A DNA stretch of 33,285 bases from contig LSSL01003799.1 in NCBI GenBank assembly GCA_001953115.1, positions 1 to 33,285 of the forward strand, given 5' to 3'. Within the stretch, counting starts at the first letter, position 1, and each line of letters starts with the position of its first letter. Under the pieces are notes generated by a model. That model searched no databases. It had not been told where the DNA came from and worked only from the letters and a program-made list of their open reading frames with translations. Of this stretch, positions 11,321 to 23,067 are shown in pieces. Origin of the DNA: Smittium mucronatum. Its lineage: Eukaryota > Kickxellomycota > Harpellomycetes > Harpellales > Legeriomycetaceae. Made by a program: the position numbers and the translations under genes.

Positions 11321-13799
11321 TGGAGTGAATAAGCCATCAAAAAATCAATTCCTGAAATAAATCCACGTCAAGAAATTTCTAATTTAATTATTTATGAACC
11401 TAATTTTTGATTATTTATACTATATTTTGACATATTTAAACGATATTGGACTCTAGAGTATGTATATTATCAGTGATTCTAATAAAAATAAATACATAAA
11501 CAAATTATATTATATTGAAATTAGTATCGATATGAATATTTTTGAAAGCTTCAAAGTTTTTTCAAACTTTTTTGAATCCAAAAAATATCAGATTAAATTT
11601 ATTTCTTATGAATGGTCAATAAAGAAATTAAGCTTGATTCTTGTTAGCATTTGTTGTTATAGCATAATCGACAAAAATAATCTAATCATTTGACATCTTC
11701 GGTTTTTTTTTGTTTTTACTTAATTCTGAACACGTTTTTTCATCTTCGACGCAATCAAACAAAATTTAAAATTTTTTTCAAGTTTAGTTTAATACCTTAT
11801 TTCTTATAAAGTTTAATTTTAGTTTAATTTTAATCTTCATTTTTAATTCAGTAGTATTCTTAAACATTTTTTATCAAGTTATATATTAAAACCCCCCACT
11901 TATAAATGACATATGTGTAATTCAAAATCGCATAACTTTATAATCCATTTAAATTAGTATCAATAATCAAGTTAAAATTTATTTAATTTAATAATAGTAA
12001 ATATCTTAAAATAGTCTAAATAGTTTAAATACTACCTATTTTCGATCTTCTATCAAAAATTTCGTACTTTTTACATTTCATAATTATAAAGAAATTTTAA
12101 ATAATCATAATCAGAGATTATCGCTTATTTATATCAGGAATACAGCGAATTATATTTTTTTTGATACAAAAAAATATATTAAATAACACGAGGGGATTAT
12201 GCGTTTTATTTTTTAAATAAATTTGGATTCGAATTTTTGAAATCAACAAAATTTTTTTTAACATATGTTTAAACTTATGAAATATAGTTTTATTAATAAA
12301 AACAATTATTTACTGGTCTTATACTGCTAGATTTTTTTTTAAAAAATACTAAGAAATGTTTTTAACAAAATTTAACATTAATAGAAGATGTCTTAATAAA
12401 AAAGCGTTAACAATATTTTTTATAATTTTTCAATGTTAAGGAGAATGGTATAAATAGAATACGATTTTTTCAATTTTTTCAATATAACTTAAAAATTATA
12501 TTATTAAATACATAAAAATTATCATAATATCACTTTTATACCCGGTTTAATATATTTATTTTTCGAAAAATACACATTGGATATACCTTATTTAAACAAA
12601 ATTTAAATGAAATATCCAAGCCGAAACTTTTAATATTGCGTAATATCAAAATATACAATTATAATAGAATTAAATAAAATTCACTAAATCTCAATAGAAT
12701 TGTGGTTTTAGATCCGAAAAAATATTTTATGTGTCAAAATAAGTACAAATCGGTAAATTTTAAATTGATAAAAATAATGACATTAAGCTTATGAATAATT
12801 AAATTTATAATTTTCAAATCATAAAAATTGATTTTTTAACCGTACAAGGGTGGATAATGCGACAAATTTTAATCAAAATTTTGAAATAAAAATCTAAAAT
12901 CCTTAAAGGTTCTAGAATATTATCAACAAATTTATTTATAGGATGATATCGGATAAAATTTGAAAAACTAAATCTTTATTAAAGTATAAATTTTAAATAT
13001 AGCATCAGTGAGATCTATTCTTCAGCGTGAGGATTAAATTTTAACAAATTATTAGGGTATAAGCTTACTTTATCAATAGGAAATTTAATCTATTTTAGAA
13101 TTTAATTAATCTAATACAAATGATTTTTCAACATAACTGCGAATATTTTTAAACTTTTTTTGATTTAAAATATATTTATAAGATCACAAATTTATTTTAC
13201 TTTAATTAATTGAAGCATAAATAAATTTTTGGCGTTCAAAAACGCATTTTTATCTTGATTTAAAGAAACAAATTTTTTTTTAAGTTTAATTATATTTGAT
13301 ATTGTAATTTATCTTTACTATATTTACCACCGTTTTAAAAAGTGATTACTACACCAGAATAAATGGGTTTGAAAGATTGGAATAACCTGTATTTTTGACG
13401 ATAACAAATATATATTTTATAATACACAAGACCTTTGATGTATTGAAATTATTCCATAATAGGTACCCTTGTAATCACGTTTAATGCACAAATTACGCAA
13501 AAAAGACTTGGTGGTATATAAAATTATATCAATTTCATTTCAAAAAAATAGACAGTTATTATATCCCAAATCTCATTAAGTCTCTTTATTATATTAAGAG
13601 CATAAATGCTGTTTGTATTATGATTAAAATGATAATTATTGTATTTATGATGACATGCTCTTATCTTTACAGTGAAATGATTGAATCGGTCCCTAGGGCT
13701 CTGGAATTAATTTAGGCAGAACAATGATTATATTTTACTTAATAAATGGTGAAACCAATAAAAAATAAGCGTTTAATCAATACCAGCAACTATTTTTTA

Positions 13800-14490
13800 G
13801 CCAATTTAAACCTTTGTCCATTATAATTACTTTATTTAAAATTTTCTTAATTACAACTATTTTTAAAGGGGTTTTTATCAACATACATAACTTATTGTGA
13901 ATAAATAGGCACCGTTTTTTCTATCAGAGTTTTATTTGAAGATAATTTAGTAAAAAACAAACAAAAAAATAACAAAAAACGAAAAAGAATTATAGAAAAG
14001 AATATTTTCCCAATTAACTTAGGGATTCCTTCTGGGATATCTGTTATGTGCCTGCATGAAAAGAACACAATCAATCAATCGAAAGTCCCAATCATCGCTA
14101 GGTATATTTCAAGTGGGATAAATGACTGATATTTCATACAATCATGAGCTAAGCTCGTTTTCAAATAAAAAAAAATTTATTCAGATCATCTAGCTCTTGG
14201 TTAGATCTTATTTCATAAAGGATTAATAAAAAATAGAATACAATCCAAATATTGATTGTAATGCAATTTACTCTCCGGCAATAAACTTCTAGGCACCAAG
14301 ATCTACCTAGCAGTCGAATTCTGGACTTGTGCAGATAAAAACTCCTGGATACACAGATCTGATAGGATTATCCAGTGCAAAAATGGCCTTCTTCTCTAAT
14401 TACGGCTTTCTAATAGCCTCGCATGATATCCAAGAGTAGTACAGCGCTGAATGTAGTTTTGATATAATATACTTTGAAAGAAAAAAAAAT
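13800..14490 (+). repeat. Dispersed repeat family, decayed copy C
   Basis: It aligns by eye along its length with copy A (22486-23067) in the same orientation. Shared words in order: GAAAAAG..TATAGAAAA near 13981-14000, CGAAAGTCCC against CGAAAGACCA, TTCAAGTGGG, AGCTCTTGGT against AGCTCCTGGT, GGATTAATA, then GTCGAATTCTGGACTT against GTCGAACGCTGGACTT near 14314-14330, and a degenerate version of the final hairpin near 14460-14480. Similarity to A also seems to continue upstream, to about 13760. Many differences are C or G in A becoming T or A here. No reading frame is kept. The boundaries are approximate. Confidence 0.6.
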
Positions 14491-15278
14491 TTATGCCATT
14501 CTTTGAAGGTAAATACACACTATTTAGCCGATTTTGTATTTAATGCTTTAGTTTTGAAACTAAATATATTCGAGTAAAAAAAATGGTGGTATACCTTAAG
14601 ATTGGCAAATATGGGATATTCTTTTAAAGACAAGACTTTTTCTTTCTATGTAAACCATTGGCCTTATAGGAATTTATTCCGCTTCCAAGCCAAAAAGAAA
14701 ATAGGAAAATATATTAGCTCTAATTTATTTTGCAATTTCAATTCAAGATTAGCCAATATTTTTATAGATATTATTGGGCATATTTCTATATTAGAAAGCT
14801 AGTAAATTCCGTGATAAAAAAGATAAATAATTAGAAAGCTAATAAAGATCTATTAGTGAAGCGATTTTGCTTTCAAAAAGAATTCCCCACAAATGGCATA
14901 AAGCTTTGCATACCTCCTTATTTTCAAACGAATGGCATCGATCCTTTTCCGTCTGCCATATTTCCATATGATTCTTGCAAAGAAATGTATACAGCTCAGC
15001 AAATATTTAATCCAAGGGGATATTCCAACTGTGAATGGAAATTCTATTGGCTATTTTCACTCCTTCATAAATGACTTGAAATAATTTTATCCAATAAAAA
15101 CGGTAAATATGTTCTGAACACTCTTGACTGGCGAATATTAAATTAAATTTCAGGGAATATGGCCAAAAAAAGGTAATACTTTCGCCTACAACCGATATAA
15201 CATTAGCTGCATCTCTCAATCGTTGCAGATTTAAATGTTTAGCGATTTTTTCATTTTTTACGGAATAAAGTCGATTCA
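14491..15278. other. Spacer upstream of the SR140-like gene
   Basis: About 790 bases with only short frames on both strands (60-96 codons) that match nothing I recognise and overlap one another. The last part must contain the promoter and leader of the SR140-like gene. An alternative first exon starting with the ATG near 15159 and spliced at the adjacent GTAATA was considered. It runs into a stop in the next exon, so I did not use it. Confidence 0.45.
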
Positions 15279-17702
15279 ATGCAAAAGAGAAAAACACTTA
15301 AGGCCTTCAACTTAACGAGCAAAAAGCCAATTGGCATGTTCAAAAAGCTGAATGAAGAAAACAAGAAAAAGGTGAGTAGACTTCGCCTCCTTATTTACTA
15401 GCACTTTATAGCTGCACTTTATTGATTTTTATCTCTAATTTATTCTTAAAATTTATATCTAATCTGATTAGATCGAGGCAGAGGAAACTGCAAAAGTTTT
15501 TGAAGAATTCGTCGCTGTGTTTGACATTGAAGAGAATAATTCAAAGGCTTTTGTTAGAGCTGGGACAGAGCAAGATGGTATATATATTCTTAATTCAAAT
15601 TTATAGTAGTTAATAAATAAAAATATTTGTATAGGCGCAATTAAAAATCAAGAAAGGGAAATATATAAGCCAAAAATCGTTACTGAAGTTGCTGGAACAG
15701 ATAGCAAAATCAGCTCAGCAAATGAAGAAAATCCTACTGGATTGGTAAATCAATTAATACATATATTTACATTATAATCTTATCTCAGATTGCTCAATTT
15801 TTAGACTGAAAGTAATATACAGGGATCTAAGAAAAGAAATTTAGATTCTTTTCTTGAAGAGATAAAAAGGTATTTAAAGTGAAGAGTTATTAGAAAAGTT
15901 ATTAGTTTTAAAATTAAAACACCAATTATTTATGATTTAGTGTTAAATACTATCCTCTATTGTAATTATTTAGACAGCAAAGCGAAAGGGAAGAAAGATT
16001 AAAGCTTAAAAAAATGTCTACAGATGGCGACACTTCCAAAGGTTTAACTGTCATGGCAGGTAAGATCTAAATAAATACTTTTAATCACAATTTATAAGTT
16101 ATCTATAAATACTAAACTAATAATTTTTTTAGCATTCGAGGATAGCCCAGGCTCGCATGAAGTTGGTGACGATACAACAACTAATTTATATGTTGGAAAT
16201 TTATATCCTCAAATCAATGAAGAAATTTTGTTAGAGCATTTCGGAAAGTTTGGTCCTATAGGAAGCGTGAAAATTATGTGGCCTCGCAAGAAGGATGAAC
16301 TGGATAGAGGCCATCTCTCTGGATTTGTTAGTTTTATGGATCGGGAAAGTGCTGCTGCAGCGCTTAAAGAAATGGACGGGTTTAATTTAAAGGGGTTTGA
16401 AATGCGAGTATGTTGGGGAAAATCAGTTCCTATCCCACAGAAACCTATTTTCGGTAAACTCTTTATCCATTCTCTTTTTTGAACTTTCGATTTCGCTACT
16501 TTTTTTCTTTTTCTTTTTTTTTCATATCTCGAATATTATCCTTGCTTATTTTACTTCTTTTCTGGAAAAAAAAAATCTTAGTTCTTGGGCAAAAAGGGTT
16601 TTCTCGTAATGTTATTACAGGCCTCCCATTCAACGCAAAAATAGAAGCAAATTCCCGGACTGGTTATGAAAATATCAGTCTCGGAAATCAGAACATAATA
16701 AATACCCACAATCCTATTCCCGAGATTAGAGTGATTACACCCAATGATTCTAAAGTTCTTAAACTAATCCATAGAACAATAGAGTTTGTGATTAGATTTG
16801 GTCCTGAATTTGAACACATTCTGATTAAAAAAGAAGCAGATTCAAAAAATTTCCGATTCCTGAGTGATTATAACGTAAAATTTTTTCTAGAGCATGAATT
16901 TCTAGATTTTTTTCATTTTATAAAATTCTAAACTATCTGCCTGAATGACAAAAAAAAGTCTACTGAGCATGTATATTATCGATGGAAGCTATATTCTCTC
17001 CTTAACGGGGACAAGGTCGACAGCTGGAAGTCTGAAATGTTCTACATGTACAACGAAGGTCCGATCTGGGTTCCTCCTGAAGTGCCCATCGATAGCAGCG
17101 TAAATTATTTATACCCTACAATTATCATACTTTCTTGAAAAAAATTATTTACTTTTTCATTTTAAACCAATAATCGAAAGGAGGTGCCCGATTTATCAAA
17201 TTCATCCGAGGATGAAGAGATCGAGCGTAAAAGAGCTCCAAAGAATGTCCTTGGAAAAGTTGCGACATTCAGACTCTTCAAGCGTCTTAAGAATATGGGT
17301 GTGGACAGAGGTAGTATTTCAAAATCAATGGCATTTGTACTGGAGCATGCAGATGCTGCAGAACAAATATCACAGACAATTTTAAAATACCACTTCAATG
17401 CTGGCTTCGACCACCAAACTCTTCTAGCTCGGTTGTTCTTGGTTTCCGATATTCTTCATAACTGCAGTGCACAAGTATCAAATGCATGGAGGTACAGGCA
17501 ATGCTTCGAAAAGATATTGCCCGAAATGTTTTTGATTTTAGTTGAATCTTACAGAGCAATTACCTCTAGGATAAAAGCCGAGCATTTTAGAGTTAAGGTT
17601 TTGAACGTTTTGGCATTATGGGAATATTGGCTAGTATTTTCCTCTGATTTCATACATTCTCTTGCTTCAGGATTCTTTATCAAGAAGGTTGAAGCATCGT
17701 AA
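15279..17702 (+). CDS. U2 snRNP-associated SR140/U2SURP-like splicing factor, nine exons
   Basis: Exon model: 15279-15371, 15472-15577, 15635-15744, 15805-15869, 15974-16059, 16133-16453, 16621-16874, 16959-17099, 17181-17702. All eight introns are GT-AG (57-167 bp) and phases agree throughout, giving 565 residues. Known family role: a U2 snRNP-associated nuclear protein of the pre-mRNA splicing machinery. Visible order: the SR140-type N-terminal block (LKAFNL, then EETAKVFEEFVAVF and KAFVRAG); an RRM (about 171-250) with LYVGNL (RNP2) and GHLSGFVSF (RNP1) plus the family string SVKIMWPR; WGKSVPIP; a SURP module (about 306-360) ending in HVYYRWKLYSLL; and a CTD-interacting (CID) domain (about 415-555). 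The first in-frame ATG after upstream stops is 15279. The protein ends right after the CID, without the long Arg/Ser-rich tail of animal SR140 (about 1000 residues). Domain identity is strong. Individual splice sites are inferred. Confidence 0.88.
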
Positions 17703-18991
17703 AATTATCCGGTTTTATCATATAGAAACTAAAAATATATCCCTTCAATCTTGTAGCTTAAAAATATTAATTTTTTCCCCCTTTCATAAAGAATCACTAT
17801 GAAGAAATATTAAAAAATATCATTTATATGTATATCAAATACCTCTGTTTCTTTTTTCATTTTGATTTACAATATTCCCTGTTTAAAGTTATATTTTGGT
17901 TTTTGAGAAAACAAGAAAATATTTCAACAATTAAACCAATGCTTGAAGCGAATTTTACTAACAATATTCACTTGTCTCATTTATATAATCAATGCTCTTT
18001 TCATGTTAACAAATAGAATGTTTAAAGTAAAATGTGTCACGATTATAGACCTATTAGCATTGACTCACTGAAAAGTTTACCTAATTTTTGTCGGCTTAAC
18101 AGCCAAGAACAAGTTATAAATATAGTACAATTCAAGAAAATAGAAGGCTTTATCTAGATTATAAAATTGAAATTTGGTTTTATCTGAATGGTTGGATGGA
18201 AGAAATGTACAGTAAGATAATTCCCTGAACCCAAAATAAACCCATAAAAAATGAAAGCTATTTACTCTAACTTTAGATCAAAGAATCGAATAGATGGAAG
18301 AAGGCGATATATTGCAAAATGGGATATTAGAAGCAAGTATTGTTCAAATCAATAGCAATGGCAGTAAAGTAGGCATAAGGATACCTTTCTTTTTGGAAAA
18401 CTCAGTTTATCCGAGGTACATTATATAAGTGGCGGATATTGTTATAAAAATGGGGAGGGGGGGGATATTAAGAGTCGCCATTGGGGTTGATTTGGGGGTA
18501 GAGGGTTATAAATAATGTACAATGTAATAATAGAGTTGTTTTATTACTTTTACTAAAAATAAACAAATGACTTCTTTGTGTACAAAAAAATAGAATTTTT
18601 CTTTTCCTTTAAAATTGTGTTTATAATAGTCATAAAAATAGCACACCTAAACAAAAAAAACTGTGAAATACAGTAGGCGAAGGTTAAAAGTTTTGAAGAG
18701 TGATGAAGAAGGTTTGCATATTCGCCAAAATTTTTTGAAAAGGTCAGAAAAAAAAAAGAACTCCTCATTCACAATTTAGTGTTATTTTAGGTTTTTTATA
18801 TTTAAAACTGAAACCACATTGGAGTTTTTATAGAAGCTTAAAAATTCATTTTAAGCTTCAGATGGCGAATCCAAGTAAAAGATATCTATAAACCGAGGAA
18901 TGCGAGAAACATGTGTATTTTAGCTAATACGTTTTATGAAACTAAATATGAATTATGAATAAACGTTTATATACTGAGAAGGGGAAAAAAG
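17703..18991. other. Spacer between the SR140-like gene and the GPI-protein gene
   Basis: Mostly AT-rich. It contains a G-rich block (18452-18505, listed separately). A 44-codon frame at 18294-18428 reads as a plausible peptide (it begins MEEGDILQNG) but matches nothing I know. A possible splice pair upstream (donor near 18211, acceptor ending near 18276) does not produce a convincing gene with it. I leave it unassigned. Confidence 0.4.
18452..18505 (+). other. G-rich block with quadruplex-type spacing
   Basis: Within 54 bases on the plus strand there are runs of 4, 8, 4, 5 and 3 Gs (18452-18455, 18457-18464, 18483-18486, 18494-18498, 18503-18505), in a spacer otherwise dominated by A and T. 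The last three runs are separated by 7 and 4 bases, and the 8-G run could supply more than one tract. This fits a G-quadruplex-capable segment about 600 bases upstream of the GPI-protein ATG. A regulatory role is inference. Confidence 0.5.
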
Positions 18992-19000
18992 TATATAAAA
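18992..19000 (+). promoter_or_regulatory. TATA box for the GPI-protein gene
   Basis: TATATAAAA matches the consensus TATA element. It lies about 120 bases upstream of the ATG at 19119, a usual fungal distance. No competing start codon of a longer frame lies between. Confidence 0.55.
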
Positions 19001-19118
19001 GCGTATAGATGGAGCTTCCAGATGTATTATGCAGGGGTGAAAGTAAAGACGTTTTTATTTTATGAAAAGTATATTCCCTTTAGATTCAGACTTATAAAAG
19101 AATTATATTTATTGCGAA

Positions 19119-20661
19119 ATGTATTGCAAAGGAGTTTTCACCAGTGCATTCACGTATCTTTTAATTTCTACACTGACCAATTGTGATCCTCTCACCTCTG
19201 AAGAATGTTATAAAACAAACTGTAAAGGTGATCCATCTAATATTGGGTGCGTGGCATTGTGTTATGGTGCAGACAATCCTGATAAGAACTTGGTCTCCGA
19301 AACTACCGAATGTTATGTTGGGTGCAAGCCCAAGAGCGGTGATTCCAATGACTATGCAGAATGTGTCAATCGATGTGTTAACGTCTACTACATCAAATCG
19401 AAGGAGGATTCGATCAGTAAAAAGGACTTAAACCGGAATAGAGATAATAAGATGGGTGAAGATAGTGGTGAAAAGTATGCGAAAAACGAAAAAAGCGATA
19501 AGATTGAAGGTTCAGTGGGGAAGGAACTCAATCTTATAGAATCTTCGAATATCGACAAAGATTTTAGGGCAATCGATGACGGAATTGGTATTTTTCCTCT
19601 TATTTGTAAATATATTTCTTTTCTAAATTTTTATTATTTTACTCAATTTAGAAAATCCGGCGTTTAACCCACCAATGTTCCCAATACAGGTACAAATAGG
19701 CAACCAGTCTATATTGATATCAGCAATTGAGCCACAACCATATTTTCCAGAGGTAATCCTATCAAGCTCATCTTCAAGCTCAGCCCAAGTTTTTACAACT
19801 TTATCAACTTCATCTCAAAACATAATGACACCAATGCAAGAACTTACGACAGTTACTCTTCCCACTCAAAATGCAATCAACCTTCCAAAAGAACTGGACT
19901 TTGAAACTCATTCAAATACCACACCCACACCAGATTCACAAGCTCAACCAGAGCCAATTATAAATGAAGAAAACAATATGGAAAAAACAGCACGAAGAGG
20001 AGTTGACATAAAATACACAACAGAAGAAAATTTAGACAAAACCATTTCTATGAACATACCTGAACTCTCTGCGAGAAGAGGAGAGACTTTGATAGAAAAT
20101 CCAGATAAAATAGTTTATGAGCCCACAATATCAAATACTGCCACTAGCTATGAGCCTATAATGTTCCAAACTAGCGAGTACATCCCAACAAAGACAAGTA
20201 ATACATATTCACAATCAATAACACAAGTAGCTATGGATATTACATCCTATTCACCTCCAAAAACAACCCGTGCGTACCCAATAGATAATGATGAATTTTC
20301 TATTTCTTCGGAGAATTTAATGGCAACTCGTACTGATCCCAATATCGAAATTTTGCCAACAGGAAAAATGGCTCATGAAAATACTGATACTTATTCTAAG
20401 AGTGGTCCTGCCTTTAGACAGGCGAAGATAACCCACTCATCATTTTCTGATACAGCAATGGGCAGAAAAGGTGGTGTTAGTAGTGCTGCAATGAGTGATT
20501 ACGATTTTTTCAATATGGATTCTAGTTTTAGTGTGATGGAGGATTCGGATAAATACGAAACTGAATCTCTTTCTGAAAGTACTGCTTCAGGTGCATCATC
20601 AATTATAAGACAAGGAATAGCTTTTTTAGCTCCGTTTTTAGGGTTTTTTGTTCTTTTGTAA
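19119..20661 (+). CDS. Predicted secreted GPI-anchored cell-surface protein, Cys-rich head and Ser/Thr-rich stalk
   Basis: Two exons, 19119-19587 and 19652-20661, joined across a 64-bp GT-AG intron in phase 1, give 492 residues. The N-terminus is a signal peptide (hydrophobic to about residue 20). It is followed by a compact domain (about 22-90) with ten cysteines, including two C-x3-C pairs (CVALC, CVNRC) and CYVGC, and a G/S-D-x-x-x-Y-x-x-C-x-x-x-C pattern. This resembles Cys-rich repeats in many fungal GPI proteins. A charged Lys/Glu/Asp linker (about 95-155) follows, then a long Ser/Thr/Pro/Asn-rich region likely to be O-glycosylated. The C-terminus (GASSIIRQGIAFLAPFLGFFVLL region) has small residues followed by a hydrophobic tail, a GPI-attachment signal. 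It probably sits in the plasma membrane or wall, facing outward. The specific function is unknown. Without the intron the first frame stops early and lacks any anchor. Confidence 0.82.
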
Positions 20662-22485
20662 TGATTTTCTTAATTATTTCCATAAATTCACAAAGTGGAG
20701 TTAAAGCCAATTGTGTCTATTAAAATTTAAAATTCCATTCTTTTTTTTTAAAAAAACCCTACCAATAAAGTTTTAATTTTGTTTTATGAAATCAAAATGT
20801 ATTAGAAGCCAGTTTGCAAGTTTGGCATGAATATATTTGCATATGCAGGTTTTTTTAAGATTTAGGTAATATCTTATAATCTGTAAAATAAATCAACAAA
20901 AATATGTTATTTCATGTTGCAATTAATCTTATGAAAAAATGATCGCTTTAATATTGTGACCATTTTTTTATCTCTTTATAAAATTTCCCAAATATGCCTA
21001 TTTTTAAATATATATGCTAAAATATTATATTTTTTCATGTTAAATTTACGTAAATGACCCTTCGAAGTTTGTTATCTATAAAAAATCGCAATTATGAGCA
21101 ATAAGGCGATGAGAAAATGCATAAACTGTTTACGGGAAAAATAAATTTTGGATGTATGTGTGGTAAAATTTGTGGAATTCTTCAGTTTTTTAAAAACTTT
21201 CGAATTTTTTTATTACATTTTAGTGTTGCTAGGGGTAAGTTCCCAGGTAAAAACATACCAGTGTCGAAATTTGATCATTTATCGCCAAAAATAATGGCAA
21301 AATTTACCGCTCATTTCCAAGAACTTTTAATTACATAGTATATCATAAGAGGTCAGATTAATATTGGGATTAAGAGAATTTCGATGAAATTGCACCCAAG
21401 CCTAAAAATATGATCTCATAACATCGATAAAATACAAAAATTAATTTCAAAATGACCTTAGTACCATATAAATGAAAATTTTAGAAAAAAATATTTAAAA
21501 ATATTGGCCATTCTTCAAATTATATTTTTTTTATCTCCGATTTATTATCTACAACTGGATGCGCCCGAGAATATCAACCAAATTTCATCGAATTGCTTAG
21601 AATGGAGAAAATATCAGAATAAAATTGTCATCCAGTTTATTATCAAGACGGATCGATCAAACAAAAATAAATCAAAATAAAATAATTTTAAAAGACTCTT
21701 GATTGAGAACAGATAAAAATCCTCATAAGGATAAAAGGGGGTCTAAAAACCTAGGTTATATCCAAGATAACGCCGCTGGTGATGGATTTATGTTGGAAAA
21801 AGCAAAAAATTTCACTAACAAAATAGGGTCTAAAAAGTTTAAGCTTCTAAATATAGGGGATTAACCCGCCTCCTTAAGCTAATGCTCAAGTTTGTAGGAC
21901 TTTTGAAATATTTGAGAGGAGATATGCAATTAAAACTGCAAATTTCAATCACATTTTTTTGATTTTGATTTTTAGATTAGCACTTTTAGTTTTTATTAAA
22001 TTTAAAAAAAATTTCCAATAAAAAATTAATTCAACCAGAATCAGAATTATTAATTTTCAGATGGATAGAAGGTAAAAAAAACGGCACGTATCTATTTATG
22101 TGAAACTACATATAATCCGAGAATTTATTAGCAAAGAAAGATGCCGTGAGTTATTTGTGGATAAAATAAGCCAACGAAAATAGCTTTTGAAATAGATAAT
22201 ATATCACTCGCAGACTATTTTTAGGTTTTTAGACCACAAATCAGCACCACAACTAATCTGTTACTTTTCGATTTTTACATTTAAATCATCCAGGATGGCA
22301 ATATTACTTGATTGAAACCTGTTTTTTGTATAAAATTTAAATCCAAATTAATCCTAGACTTTTTTAAAGCATTTTAAAACATACAATATTCTCATAAGTT
22401 TTTATTGAAATGATGGCTTTCATTGTCGAAGGTTTAGATTTTTTGTATCACGGAATTTTATTGTAAGATAACCTCATTAAAAACT
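20662..22485. other. Spacer, partly upstream extension of repeat copy A
   Basis: No supported gene. A 73-codon frame at 21117-21338 is compositionally like the surrounding DNA and has no recognisable motif. From about 22290 to 22485 the sequence still aligns with DNA left of copy C, so the repeat family probably extends into this spacer. Slightly GC-richer patches around 21540-21660 and 21720-21900 could be other decayed repeats. Confidence 0.4.
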
Positions 22486-23067
22486 ATACTAAAAAAATAT
22501 GAAAAAAAGAAAAAGACGTATAGAAAAAAATATTATCCTAACTACAATAAGCTTCTCTGCTGGACTACCAGCTGAGCACCTACCGGAAAAGGGTGAAATC
22601 TACCAGCCGAAAGACCAACCCTGGCATTGCTTCAAGTGGGCTGGATGTCTGAGGATACATGCATTCAAGAATTAAGCTCTTTGTCAATGGGAAATAGTTC
22701 ATTGAAGCTAATGAGCTCCTGGTGAGAGCTTACTTCTAACAGAATTAATAGAATTAGTCTCCTAACCAAACGTGGGTTTGATCGACATGGCTTTCCTACA
22801 AATAGCTGTTAGACGCTGAGATCCATCTGACTGTCGAACGCTGGACTTGCGATCTAGACTATGTCTCAGCTGTGCTAAACGATCGGTTCCTCCTGTTTAT
22901 AGACGGTCCTCCTCTGGAATCGCTGTCCTCAGAATTGCTGTGCGCAGTCTCTACCACTCGCAACCAAGAACAGTCAACATTGCGTGAAATTTTAGTTTAG
23001 TGTACTCCGAAAAGTACACTATTAAGCTCCTAAACTACGGCAAGGCATTTCACTTCTAGGGGCTGAA
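22486..23067 (+). repeat. Dispersed repeat family, well-preserved copy A
   Basis: A 582-base stretch that matches the reverse complement of 32707-33285 end to end with few length changes. By eye the best 170 bases (around 22788-22960) are roughly 85-90% identical. It starts with A-rich sequence (ATACTAAAAAAATATGAAAA) and ends with two inverted repeats. It is visibly GC-richer than the DNA on both sides. The frame corresponding to the 101-codon frame of copy B has an in-frame TGA here. Differences between the copies fall in all three codon positions, so it is probably non-coding. Similarity to copies C and D continues upstream of 22486, so the true element is longer. Confidence 0.85.
22998..23064 (+). 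repeat. Paired hairpins at the end of repeat copy A
   Basis: First hairpin: TAGTGTACT (22998-23006) with AGTACACTA (23013-23021). Second: AGCTCCTA (23025-23032) with TAGGGGCT (23057-23064), which pairs fully if one T-G wobble is allowed. The same two structures occur in copy B with different bases at the wobble position. Confidence 0.7.

Larger units (their letters stand above)
7700..13700. other. Extremely AT-rich gene desert
   Basis: About 6 kb made almost entirely of A and T, with long homopolymer tracts and no frame above 80 codons. The few frames present (for example 7849-8088 and 11460-11693) encode low-complexity Phe/Ile/Asn/Lys strings and are not credible genes. It differs visibly from the flanking spacers in composition. 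It contains a few isolated pure G or C runs (8050-8062, 11311-11320, 11892-11897). I see no tRNA, rRNA or tandem satellite. Possible readings are old repeat DNA driven to AT or a structural chromosome region such as a centromere core. Sequence alone does not decide. Confidence 0.55.

Noticed and set aside
15159..15242. ATG GCC AAA AAA AG followed by GTAATA as a first exon of the SR140-like gene
   Set aside because: Spliced to the nearby acceptor it meets a stop codon. The ATG at 15279 gives the family N-terminal block directly.
14602..15297. Overlapping frames of 66, 72 and 96 codons on both strands
   Set aside because: They overlap one another, lack recognisable motifs and lie in promoter-side spacer.
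18294..18428. 44-codon frame with natural-looking composition
   Set aside because: Too short, no supporting start context or splice structure, and no recognised motif.
22780..22800. tRNA-like B box in the repeat (GGTTTGATCGAC), suggesting a SINE
   Set aside because: It has several mismatches to GGTTCGANNCC and I found no matching A box at the right distance.
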